From: Humulus lupulus
Taxonomy: Eukaryota; Streptophyta; Magnoliopsida; Rosales; Cannabaceae
NCBI RefSeq assembly: GCF_963169125.1
Contig: NC_084794.1
Coordinates: 71,831,665-71,895,664 of the forward strand
Direction of reading: 5' to 3'
Length of the DNA stretch: 64,000 nt
Shown here: in pieces, positions 21,249-30,912 of the stretch
Layout: each line of letters starts with the position of its first letter
How positions within the stretch are numbered: the first letter of the stretch is position 1
Made by a program: the position numbers and the translations under genes
The notes under the pieces: generated by a model
Databases searched by the model: none
Told to the model about the DNA's origin: nothing
What the model saw: only the letters and a program-made list of their open reading frames with translations

Positions 21249-23655
21249 ATGAATCGCTCTGACTATAGGGGAGGTGACAATCATACGAACTCCGAATCAT
21301 CCGCCCCGCAAACAATCGAGACTCCCTTGAATAGCGATTCCTCACCAGGCTCGTCTACTGGTTACACTCCAGAGGATCGTCTTCGCCGCTTCAAGCAAAT
21401 CCTCCCTCGCTCAGCCTTATATCTTCTTCACGAGGAACAATTTCTTCGACAGGCTTCTCAGTCGACGATGAGGGTGAAGCAATCTAACAGGCTCCCTCAG
21501 GAACACGATCCGCAGGTTGCCCGCAGAGCAGTACAGAAGGTGGCAAAGCGCAATCAAACCTGCACTACCACAGCTTCAAGAAAGCCTTCTCTGAAATTTG
21601 CTACTGCGATCCAGGATTTGGCTGTTCAGAAGCCACGTGATGAGGGAGAAGAAGAACCCTCCTGGTTCGTTGCCGAAGCCTCAAAACTTAATCCCGCTCT
21701 ATTCCAGAAACACATTGAAGCTTTAGGCTTGAGTGGGGCAAACGTGACGTGTCCGGGCTCGCATCAAAGAGCCAATAGGCCCGGTGGAAGGTACTGTGCC
21801 TGGTCCAGGCACCATGTACAAGCTGGAGCAACACTCCCGCTGCACATCTATTTCCGGTCCGTAGCAGACTACTTCAACATCTCCCCATTTCAGATCACGC
21901 CGAATGGGATACAGGCACTCTCTGCGCTGTATATTCTTTATTTTCTGAATGGTTGGGACGAGCCCACCCCTCATGAGGTGCATTACCTGTTTGATCTTCG
22001 GACCAACCCTTCTCACAACAACTCAGGTTTCTTCCATTTCTATCACAGGCATAGGGGGGTTACATATCTCAATGGCATCTCCCATAAGTCAAACGCCGGG
22101 AAATATCATAAGGAATACTTCCTCACATTGGATATTGAGGCCAACAACTTGGCTTTTACGCGCTCGGGTCCGTTTGAGCGACCATTGCCTACTGAAGGGA
22201 TGTTTAGGCGGGCCAAGAAATTGGCTAACATGAGTCTTAAAGAGAAGGATGTAAAAAAGTTGGTCACGCTGGACCTTCTTCAGATGGTGAGTTTGGTGCC
22301 ATGTGAGCAGGATCTGGTGGTGAAAAGTACCACCGGGGAGAACGACACGCCTGGTCAGTCTACCGAGGGCACAGAGCAAATGACTGATCGGCATTCTCCT
22401 GGGCCTTCTCCGCTTTCCCGTAGACCTGGCGACTTAGTCATTAGAGAGCCTGATCCTCAGCGTAGATCTACTATTCCCGCTCAACCTGGGAAAGGAAAAG
22501 CTATCCAGGTTGAAGGGGAACTTAGCTCATCCTCGGACGACGAGGATGAGTTCCTTGATCAGCTCTTCAACGCAGGTAACACATGCTTAGTGAAAATAGG
22601 CATATTTTTTTATAATTGGTAATTAGAGAGTATCACAATTGTAGTATACACTTGCATATGTTTCATTATGTTTATTTCTCTAACAATCTTGTTTTTTCAT
22701 CCTTGGCAGATTCAGACATGTTCAGAGATTGCGTTGCTTCAAAGAGGAAAACTGGTGATGGAAGTGGCTCTATGCCTCCACAGAAGATTCAGAAGGTAGT
22801 ACCGCCAAGTCAAGGGAGGCAACCTGGGGAACCGACTACACTTCCGCCATTGACCCCCTCTTCCCTTCCTCCTTCTGCGAGCCTAACTCCTACTCACCAG
22901 GGTAGTTCGAGTGAGCTTTTTCGTGCTGTTAGCGACCTGGGCAAGGGGCTTCTTGAGGATATTGCCCGTGATGCATCGACGCTTCAAAGCCTAGACTCCT
23001 ACCCTCGACTTAGTGTCGAAGTTGTCTTGAAGAGAGGACTCGCTCAATTGATGAAGGTAAGCATTTTTCCTCGAGATACTTTGTTATTAGTATTTTTACT
23101 TGTATTAACTTTTTGTCTTCCATGCAGTCACTTGTCACCATCGGTCATGCTCAGCTTCGAGCCGTAGATTACAAGGAGCTGATCAAGGTGCAGGACGATC
23201 AACTGGTGGAGGCCAGGTCCAAGCTGGAGCAAGCAGAGAGAACTATAGCTGAACGGGACGAGTCTCTCAAAAAGCAGGCTCAAAACAATGCTTCCTTGAC
23301 AACTCAATCGGAGAAGCAATCCCTTGATATTAAAGAGTTAGTTCGAGACAATGAGAGGTTGATTAGCGAGAACGAAGAGCTGAAGCAAGAAAAAGAGCTT
23401 GACTTGATTCGCTTTGAGGAGGCCAGTTTTGACTGCTTCTATAAGGTCTGGAAGCTGAACAAGCCTCTTAATCTTGATTGTTTCCCCAAGGAGGCCCAAG
23501 CAGAGGATCTTGCCAGATGTGAAGCAAGAGCCGCTGAAGAAGCTGCCAACCCTCCTGCACTCGCCCCAACCTGCTCTGCTATATCATTTCGAGCGAGAGG
23601 AGCAGCTGATGCAGAGGAGGGAGTCGATCAACCCTCTAGAGGAGCTCGCCTGTGA
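21249..23655 (+). CDS. Element D antisense gene: spliced extra ORF, putative gypsy-type transposon protein
   Basis: Exons 21249-22575, 22710-23056 and 23128-23655 join in phase (2202 bp, 733 residues) with clean GT-AG introns. It lies opposite to D's gag-pol. Residues about 170-320 contain GRYCAWSRHHVQAGATLPLH, ISPFQITPNGIQALSALYIL and HYLFDLRTNPS, resembling the Pfam 'putative gypsy type transposon' domain. Then comes an acidic, S/P-rich linker. Exon 3 is a long coiled coil (LVEARSKLEQAERTIAERDE and onward) ending near FYKVWKLNKPLNLDC. Relatives in elements B and G share the same domain order. Function is unknown; extra ORFs, often antisense, are known in Tat-lineage elements. No stop or frameshift was seen. 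Confidence 0.8.
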
Positions 23656-24609
23656 CTCCCTCTCATAGTTCATCACAGTCTACTTTACTTTGTATTTTGT
23701 TGCTCGAACTAGTGAGCTATTTTGACATTTAGCACTTTACTCTTTCCTTGCTGACAATTTCAAACTTCTAAGTTTTTATTGTGCATAGCAAAGTTTTTGG
23801 ATGCCTTTAATTTCACATGAGAATTTAGTTTTTTAACTTAGAAATTTTTACCATTCCATAAGTTCACACCAAATATACTTCCTCATGCTCTTATTGCTCT
23901 AACTTTTTATGAGCGTAAATGTCTTGTTACACGAATATCAGTTTTTAACTTAGAATTTGAAAAATTCTAAGTTACCTAAGCTTTGTAAAACAAGTTAGCT
24001 TAACGGGCTTTGTAAAACAAGTTAGCTTAACGGCTATTTTAGACTCCTAAACTTACAAGTCAGCCCAAAAACAAACATATTTGCTCGTGCTCTTATTGCC
24101 TGTGTTGAAATACATACCAGTATACCCTATGTGCCCCCCAAGTGATTGAGGGTGGATAAATCCTTGATCACTTACTACTTGATCGGATTTGTTCGAGTAG
24201 TTACTACTCGTGAAACACATGAAATATACGAAAATATATCAGTAGTTGACCACTACATAAATATTATCTAAACGTTGGTCCTCCATATTATGATACTGAC
24301 CAGTTGAACACTGTCCAGTACATTAGTTTTTAAAAGACCTGTTTTGTTTAAATTATTATGACAGTTGAACACTGCCCAACAAAAATAATCAACACATATG
24401 CAAAGTTTGTAGCAAGGTACGACCACAATGCGTGTGGTCTCTTTTATTACTCGTAATAATAAATGACAAAACGTGTCTAACAACGAGTTCCAAACAAAAT
24501 AACATTGTTCAAAATAATGCGACTGGGTAGCAAATAACCAGTTCACAAACAAAAAACTTAAATAACAAGTTAAGCACTTGATACAAAGCTACTACTCTGC
24601 AAGTAGTAT
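23656..24609. other. Spacer between the convergent antisense gene and pol of D
   Basis: Non-coding, AT-rich. The plus-strand antisense gene and the minus-strand pol both end here, so their transcripts converge. It holds the 27-bp duplication below and a loosely repeated GTTGAACACTG(T/C)CCA motif near 24303 and 24364. The B-type 100-bp repeats are absent. Confidence 0.6.
23980..24033 (+). repeat. Perfect 27-bp tandem duplication
   Basis: Two identical copies of a unit beginning GCTTTGTAAAACAAGTTAGC lie head to tail in the spacer. Identity of the copies suggests a recent event. Confidence 0.9.
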
Positions 24610-27600
24610 TTATTGATAATATTTTCTCAAGTGCTCGCCATTCCAGTAGTTTCTGATCAGCTCCCCATTCAATCGAGCAAGCTTGTAAGTGCCGGGCGGT
24701 AAGACCTGTTCAATTTGATATGGTCCTTCCCAGTTCGGTCCTAGCACACCAGCTGCTGGGTCTCTAACAAACACCTTCCTTAGGACTAAATCTCCGACCT
24801 GGAACTTTCGATCTCGCACTCTGGAATTGAAGTAGCGTGCCACTTTTTGCTGATGAGCTGCTACTCTGAGGCTTGCCTCCTCTCTTCTCTCTTCGAGGAA
24901 GTCCAATGATTCTGCCAACAACTGATGGTTCTCCTCTTGGTTGTAAACGGTCCTTCTATGAGAGGGTGGATCTATCTCCACAGGTAACATGGCTTCATAC
25001 CCATATGCTAAAGAGAATGGGGTATGGCCAGTTGCCGTCCGAGCGGTAGTCCTATACGACCAAAGGACTTCTGGTAGCTCATCTGCCCAAGCACCCTTAG
25101 CTTGTTCCAGGCGCTTCTTCAAAGTGTCCTTCAATGTTTTGTTCACTGCTTCAACCTGCCCATTGGCCTGAGGATGGGCCACCGAGGAGAAACTTTTGGT
25201 GATGCCATGCCGAGTGCAAAAATCGGTAAATATGTCGCTGTCAAACTGGGTGCCATTGTCAGACACTATCTTTTTAGGTAGACCATAGCGACATATTATA
25301 TTTTTAACAACAAAGTCCAACACTTTCTTCGATGTAATCGTGGCTAATGGTTCGGCCTCAGTCCATTTAGTAAAATAATCTACTGCGACCACAGCGAATT
25401 GCACTCCTCCCTTTCCTTTGGGTAACTTCCCGATCAAATCAATGCCCCATACTGCAAAAGGCCACGGACTTTGCATTTGCCTCAAAAGATTTGGTGGTGC
25501 TCTGGGTACCTTAGAAAATCTTTGGCATTTGTCACACCTTTTCACATATTCCATAGAGTCTTCGTTCATAGTAGGCCAGAAAAATCCTTGCCTCAAGATC
25601 TTTTTAGATAGACTCTGCCCCCCAGCATGATCTCCACAAAACCCCTCATGCACTTCAGCTAATAAGCTCTTTGACTGGTCGGGGGTTATGCACCTGAGGA
25701 GAGGTAAGGAGTATCCTCTCCTATATAACACTCCATCCACCATGGTGTACCTAGCAGCTTGCCTCATAACTTTCCTTGCTTCATTACGACCATCTGGGAG
25801 CGTCCCATGTTCAAGGTAAGCAATGATGGGAGTCATCCAGGTGTCGACTATCGTAATCGGCATGGCCTCTTCTCTATCAATACTTGGCTCTGCCAAGTAC
25901 TCTACTGGAACTATATTCAGTGTTTCGGCATCTTTCGCACTTGCAAGCTTTGCCAGAGCATCAGCATTGGAATTCTGCTCCCTTGGTACTAGCTTAATGG
26001 TATACTCCTCGAACTGGGCTAGTAAATCTTTAGTTTTGTTTAAGTATGCCACCATGCGTAGGCCCCTCGCCTGGTACTCCCCTAATACTTGATAAACCAC
26101 CAATTGGGAATCACTGTTTATCTCCACCGACCAGGCACGTACATCTCTAGCCAGTCGCAAGCCTGCTAAGAGGGCCTCATACTCTGCTTCGTTATTAGAA
26201 GCATTGAATCCGAACCTCAGTGCACAATGAATTCGGTGCTTCTCTGGTGTGACTAGTATAATCCCAGCTCCTGAATGGTGCTCGTTCGACGATCCATCAA
26301 CGAAAAGTTGCCAAGCAGGAACTTCTTCTTTTAACCCAGTAACCCTCTCCTGTTGGTTAGGGACCTCAACAATTCCGGTACACTCAGCGATGAAATCCGC
26401 CAAGGCTTGACCCTTCATAGCAGTCCTTGGTTGGTACTTGATTTCAAACTGGTCTAGCTCGACCGCCCATTTAAGTAGCCGACCAGACGACTCCGGTTTT
26501 TGCAAAACTTGGCGAAGAGGCTGGTCAGTGAGGACCTTGATGGGGTGTGCTTGGAAATACGGCCTCAACTTTCGTGATGCAAGTACCAAGCAGTAAGCCA
26601 ACTTCTCAATCATGGGGTATCGGGACTCCGCTCCTATCAAACGCTTGCTAACGTAATACACTGGGTGCTGCACCTTATCCTCCTCACGTACTAAAGCAGC
26701 GCTAACAGCGTGTTCCGTGACTGCTAGATATACAAGTAGGTCCTCTCCATCAACTGGTTTAGAAAGAACAGGAGGTTGAGCCAAATGTTCCTTTATCGCC
26801 TGGAAAGCTTGTTCACACTCTGCGGTCCACTCGAACTTCTTGCCTCCTTTAAGCAGGTTAAAAAACGGGACGCACTTGTCCGTTGATTTTGAGACGAAAC
26901 TGCTTAGAGCCGCAATCCGCCCAGTCAAGCTTTGCACCTCCTTTATTCTTGTGGGAGACTTCATCTCTATGAGAGCCTTGATCTTTTCAGGGTTTGCTTC
27001 TATTCCTCGGGAGTTGACAATAAACCCAAGGAATTTCCCAGAACCCACTCCAAACGAACATTTGAGGGGGTTTAATTTCATGTTATACTTCCTCAAGATT
27101 GCAAAGCAATCCTCTAAGTCTCCCACGTGCCCCCCAGCTTCTTTCGACTTCACCAGCATATCATCTACGTATACCTCCATGCGTTTGCCGATTAAGTCAC
27201 GAAACATGCCATTCACCAGGCGCTGGTAGGTAGCTCCTGCATTCTTTAACCCGAAGGGCATCACTCTATAGCAATAGAGCCCTATATCCGTTCGGAAGCT
27301 GGTATGTTCTTCATCAGGAGGATGCATGCTGATTTGGTTGTATCCCGAATATGCGTCCATGAAGGACAAGGTCTCGTGACCAGAGGTTGCATCCACCAAC
27401 TGGTCTATTCTCGGTAAAGGGAAACAATCCTTCGGGCATGCTTTGTTTAGATCAGTAAAATCTACACAAGTCCTCCACTTTCCATTGGGTTTAGGCACCA
27501 AGACTGGGTTTGAAACCCAAGCTGGGTAGTATGCCTCTCTAATAAACCCGTTCTCCTTCAACCGCTCTACTTCCTCCTTAAGAGCCTTTGCTCGATCCTT

Positions 27601-27906
27601 GTCAAGTAACCTCCTCTTCTGTTGTACCGCTGGATACCTTTCATCTACGTTGAGCACATGGCTGATCACAGTTGGTGAGATACCCACCATATCCTTGTGA
27701 GACCAGGCGAAGACATCCTGATTCCTTCGCAAGAACTCTATCAGCTGTGCTCTCACCTCAGCTTTCAATTTCTTCCCAATCTTGACCCCTCTTGTCGGGT
27801 CATTCTCATCTATAGGGACCTCCTCTAACTCCTCGGACGGTCCCACATCACTCTCATAATCCCCAAAGCGAGGATCAATATCTCTTTCCTCGCTTTGGGC
27901 AACGCC
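24610..27906 (-). CDS. Element D pol: RT, RNase H, aRNase H, integrase
   Basis: The frame is open from the TAG at 27909-27907 down to 24610, about 1098 codons, in the same frame as gag-protease. RT: FMDAYSGYNQI, then the catalytic EVYVDDMLVKSK about 220 residues in. Native RNase H: YLAVTEHAVSAALVREE to LTDQPLRQVLQ. Second, archaeal-type RNase H: LFVDGSSNEHHSGAGIIL, NNEAEYEALLAGL, INSDSQLVV. Integrase: zinc-binding HEGFCGDHAGG and CDKCQRF, then the DDE core in WGIDLIGKLP, SDNGTQFDS and HPQANGQVEAVNKTLK, ending with a GPYQIEQVLPPGTYKL C-terminal module. There is no good start codon just after the TAG, so expression probably needs readthrough. All catalytic residues are present. Confidence 0.94.
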   Translation of the reverse strand, partial: GVAQSEERDIDPRFGDYESDVGPSEELEEVPIDENDPTRGVKIGKKLKAEVRAQLIEFLRRNQDVFAWSHKDMVGISPTVISHVLNVDERYPAVQQKRRLLDKDRAKALKEEVERLKENGFIREAYYPAWVSNPVLVPKPNGKWRTCVDFTDLNKACPKDCFPLPRIDQLVDATSGHETLSFMDAYSGYNQISMHPPDEEHTSFRTDIGLYCYRVMPFGLKNAGATYQRLVNGMFRDLIGKRMEVYVDDMLVKSKEAGGHVGDLEDCFAILRKYNMKLNPLKCSFGVGSGKFLGFIVNSRGIEANPEKIKALIEMKSPTRIKEVQSLTGRIAALSSFVSKSTDKCVPFFNLLKGGKKFEWTAECEQAFQAIKEHLAQPPVLSKPVDGEDLLVYLAVTEHAVSAALVREEDKVQHPVYYVSKRLIGAESRYPMIEKLAYCLVLASRKLRPYFQAHPIKVLTDQPLRQVLQKPESSGRLLKWAVELDQFEIKYQPRTAMKGQALADFIAECTGIVEVPNQQERVTGLKEEVPAWQLFVDGSSNEHHSGAGIILVTPEKHRIHCALRFGFNASNNEAEYEALLAGLRLARDVRAWSVEINSDSQLVVYQVLGEYQARGLRMVAYLNKTKDLLAQFEEYTIKLVPREQNSNADALAKLASAKDAETLNIVPVEYLAEPSIDREEAMPITIVDTWMTPIIAYLEHGTLPDGRNEARKVMRQAARYTMVDGVLYRRGYSLPLLRCITPDQSKSLLAEVHEGFCGDHAGGQSLSKKILRQGFFWPTMNEDSMEYVKRCDKCQRFSKVPRAPPNLLRQMQSPWPFAVWGIDLIGKLPKGKGGVQFAVVAVDYFTKWTEAEPLATITSKKVLDFVVKNIICRYGLPKKIVSDNGTQFDSDIFTDFCTRHGITKSFSSVAHPQANGQVEAVNKTLKDTLKKRLEQAKGAWADELPEVLWSYRTTARTATGHTPFSLAYGYEAMLPVEIDPPSHRRTVYNQEENHQLLAESLDFLEERREEASLRVAAHQQKVARYFNSRVRDRKFQVGDLVLRKVFVRDPAAGVLGPNWEGPYQIEQVLPPGTYKLARLNGELIRNYWNGEHLRKYYQ

Positions 27907-27909
27907 CTA
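27862..27909 (-). promoter_or_regulatory. In-frame TAG followed by a perfect 12-bp hairpin: candidate readthrough signal
   Basis: The gag-protease frame ends with TAG (27909-27907). After a 7-nt spacer GGCGTTG come the arms CCCAAAGCGAGG (27899-27888) and CCTCGCTTTGGG (27873-27862) around a 14-nt loop. Pol continues in the same frame. Murine leukaemia virus uses UAG, an 8-nt spacer and a structured element to read through into pol; this layout is similar. Functional role is inferred. Confidence 0.7.
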
Positions 27910-30858
27910 TTTGGTGACTTCATCACCTGATGGGGTCTTCTGCTCTTTCAAACTGGGAGTGCTCTCCTGGTCACACCCCTTCAACATCTCTTCATCGTTT
28001 ACTACAACAAGACTCTGGTCTACGTCCATCTCATCCACTTCCCCTCCTTCAACACACACAATCATGTTGTTTTCCTTGGCACCTTTCTTTGCCTTAGCTA
28101 TGGAGGCATTATAACACTCTCTAGCTTCCCTTTGGTCTCCTTGGACGTAGCCTACGCCAGCGCTGGTCGGGAACTTCATAGAGAGGTGCCAAATTGAAAC
28201 TACCGCATGCAAGTTGGTGAGTAGTGGTCGACCAATAACCACATTGTAGGCAGACGGGCAGTCAACAATCAAAAATTCAGTCATCACGGTTTCATGCTTG
28301 GGAGCTTCCCCCGTGGTGACTGGTAACTTTATTGTTCCAGCTGGTGATAGTCCCTCTCCAGTAAACCCGTAAATGACGTGAGAGCATGGTTTCAAGTCAT
28401 TGATGGATAGCTTCATTTTTTCAAAAGAGGACTTATAAATAATGTTTACGGAACTTCCCGTATCGACCAGACATCTTTTCACCTTCATGTTAGCTATTTG
28501 GACTGTCACTACGAGAGGGTCATTGTGAGGATACCTCACGTGTTTGGCATCCTCCTCAGTGAAGGTGAGGGACTCACTTTCATACCTTGGGTTCTTTGAT
28601 GGTCTCTCCTCCATCGTCATAACCTCGGATGTGGACGCTGCCTCCAACTCATGACGAAGGGTGCGAGCATATCTTTCCCTCGCCTTGCTGCTATCACCCG
28701 CAAGATGTGGTCCTCCACATATTGTATCTAGTGTGAAGTCCACAGGTTCAGGTTGCAAAGGTGGGGACCGTTGTCGCTTGAACCCAGGATTATTGTTGCT
28801 TCCCTCTCCCTGGGTTTTCTCTGCCTTATATTTTTTTAGTTTCCCCGAACGGAGGAGAAACTCTATCTCATCCTTAAGGTGGTTACACTCGTTCGTGTCA
28901 TGACCATAGTCTCCATGGAAACGACAGAACTTGTTCTTATCCCTCTTACTCATTTCCTTCTTGATTGGAGGGGGCCTTCGGTAAGGGACCTCCTGATGGC
29001 TGGCTAGATAGATCTCCGCTCGGGTTGCCGAAAGAGTAGTGTAGTTGGTGAATCGAGGTTCATACTTCGTAGGTTTTTCATTCGACCCCGACTTAGCTTT
29101 CTTCTCACTGCGGTGGTCAGACCCGTTATTCCCACGTTTCTTACTACCACCTTGATCATTTCCGCTATCCTTTGGAGTATCCCCCGATCCACTTGGGTTG
29201 TTCAACCCGTTCTCTCCTTTCTCAATGGCATCGTCCAACTTCATGTACTTATCTGCATGGTCCAAGAACTGTTGTAAAGTTGAAATTGGATGGCGGTGAA
29301 TGCTGTCCCACAAAGGACTTCGATAAATAATACCCGAGGAGATCGCAACCATCTTCCCTTCATCTCCAACAGCGGTAGCCCGATTGGCTTCTCTCATAAA
29401 CCTCTGTATGTAGTTCTTGAGAGATTCATCTTTGCCTTGCCTAATATCCACCAAGTGGTTGGCATAAACTGGAGGGGTTCGGGCAGTGCTAAACTGCCTG
29501 CAGAACTCCTTCCTAAAGCTCTCCCAAGAGGTGATGGAGTCGGGTTTGAACTTCCAGTACCACTCTTGGGCAGTGTCTGACAAGGTGGTGGGGAAGACTC
29601 TACAGCGGTAATCGTCACTCACCCCAAGCAGCTCCATCTGATCTTCGAACTTTCCAACGTGTCTCACCGGGTCTGCCTTTTCTGTATAAACTGGCAATAC
29701 CGGCGCCTTGTATTTCCTTGGTGGTTGGGCTGCTCTTATTCTAGCACAAAAAGGGCTACCACTTCTGTGGTCTACTGGATCAATAACTGGTTGTTTGGAT
29801 AAACCTTGTACTGCCGCCGTCAAAGCATCAAGCTGGGCTTGGATGGCTGGGGCCACTGCTGGGGATGCACTTTCGAGACCGCTAGGTCGGGCACTCCTAT
29901 CCAGCGTATCCACGTCAAGTATTTCTACTCGACTAGTAGGACGGATTGGCTCCTGCCCTTCGATCGGAGCGGTCCTCCTTCTGTCATCAATGATGTCCCT
30001 TAGGTCCTTCTGAGCAGTGTTCTTTCCCAACCGGTCGAACACCGTACTCCGAGTCTTTTCGGAGGGTCTATTAGGTGGAGCGTGCTCCTTGCCATTACGC
30101 TGGTTGGGATGTCGTGGTGGCTTCCCCGTTTGAGCTGGTTGATTATCTCCCCCTCGTCGGTTATTATTCTTCTCTTTCGACTGGTTGGTGTGGTAACTGT
30201 CACCTTCATCACGCCCATGTCCATCTTTGAAGTGTGAAGTTTCCTTGCCACGAGGGGCTTTGTTATGCCCCTGCTCAGAAGGTGTTTTCTTACTGCCAGA
30301 CTTATGACTTCCTGACCTGGAAGTCTCTGATCTATGGCTCCTTGAGGGGGTCTTAGAATTCCCCCTTTGGGTAGAGGCAGTGCGTGATCGTACTCCCTCC
30401 TCCTCATGACCAGGCGGGTTACCACCACCTCTTGCTGGTCTATCAGCTTTCTTTTGACCAGCCTCTATGGTCCTTGCTTCTTGAGTGGGTATCACCCCAG
30501 GCATAGCTTGAGCATTGGCTCGGGTCAACTGCGCAGCTGCCTCCAGAGCAAGTGCAGCTTCGCGGTGTCGCCTGTCGGCCTCCTCCTGCTGTCGACGGAT
30601 CTCCTCGCTCCTAGCGTCCATCTCTTGTCTCTGCTTGGCCATTTCCTCAGCAAAGGCCTCCTGCCTAGCATTGAACTGAGCCAACTCATCCTGGAACGCG
30701 CTCATGGTCTCCTGGAGCTCCTCAACTTCAGGAGCTACATCCTCAAGCACGACCCTAGGCTCATTCTCACGATCTTGAACGTTAGGATTTTCCGATCTAG
30801 CATGCTCCCTGGAGGTGCTTGCCCTCTTGGAGGCCGCGGTGGTGTTCTTAGGCGCCAT
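27907..30858 (-). CDS. Element D gag-protease
   Basis: 983 codons, intact. Residues about 45-120 form a charged coiled coil. A long basic, S/G/R-rich region follows. The gag core spans about 380-570 (YTEKADPVRHVGKFEDQMEL, DTAQEWYWKFKPDSITSW, YANHLVDIRQGKDESLKNYI). A variant zinc finger CRFHGDYGHDTNEC lies near 643, and the aspartic protease active site CLVDTGSSVNIIY near 793. Gag assembles particles and binds the RNA; protease cleaves the polyprotein. The start at 30858 is only about 30 bases after the primer site, so the leader is very short. The ORF ends in TAG, directly before the hairpin. Confidence 0.93.
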   Translation of the reverse strand: MAPKNTTAASKRASTSREHARSENPNVQDRENEPRVVLEDVAPEVEELQETMSAFQDELAQFNARQEAFAEEMAKQRQEMDARSEEIRRQQEEADRRHREAALALEAAAQLTRANAQAMPGVIPTQEARTIEAGQKKADRPARGGGNPPGHEEEGVRSRTASTQRGNSKTPSRSHRSETSRSGSHKSGSKKTPSEQGHNKAPRGKETSHFKDGHGRDEGDSYHTNQSKEKNNNRRGGDNQPAQTGKPPRHPNQRNGKEHAPPNRPSEKTRSTVFDRLGKNTAQKDLRDIIDDRRRTAPIEGQEPIRPTSRVEILDVDTLDRSARPSGLESASPAVAPAIQAQLDALTAAVQGLSKQPVIDPVDHRSGSPFCARIRAAQPPRKYKAPVLPVYTEKADPVRHVGKFEDQMELLGVSDDYRCRVFPTTLSDTAQEWYWKFKPDSITSWESFRKEFCRQFSTARTPPVYANHLVDIRQGKDESLKNYIQRFMREANRATAVGDEGKMVAISSGIIYRSPLWDSIHRHPISTLQQFLDHADKYMKLDDAIEKGENGLNNPSGSGDTPKDSGNDQGGSKKRGNNGSDHRSEKKAKSGSNEKPTKYEPRFTNYTTLSATRAEIYLASHQEVPYRRPPPIKKEMSKRDKNKFCRFHGDYGHDTNECNHLKDEIEFLLRSGKLKKYKAEKTQGEGSNNNPGFKRQRSPPLQPEPVDFTLDTICGGPHLAGDSSKARERYARTLRHELEAASTSEVMTMEERPSKNPRYESESLTFTEEDAKHVRYPHNDPLVVTVQIANMKVKRCLVDTGSSVNIIYKSSFEKMKLSINDLKPCSHVIYGFTGEGLSPAGTIKLPVTTGEAPKHETVMTEFLIVDCPSAYNVVIGRPLLTNLHAVVSIWHLSMKFPTSAGVGYVQGDQREARECYNASIAKAKKGAKENNMIVCVEGGEVDEMDVDQSLVVVNDEEMLKGCDQESTPSLKEQKTPSGDEVTK

Positions 30859-30889
30859 ATCGCTTTAGGGACTGTCTGTTTTCTCTTCA

Positions 30890-30909
30890 GGCTCTCAATG
30901 AAAGCACCA
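30890..30909 (-). other. Element D primer binding site
   Basis: The minus strand reads TGGTGCTTTCATTGAGAGCC, three bases after the end of the 5' LTR, and matches the site in element B except for one base. The tRNA was not identified. Confidence 0.8.
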
Positions 30910-30912
30910 AAA

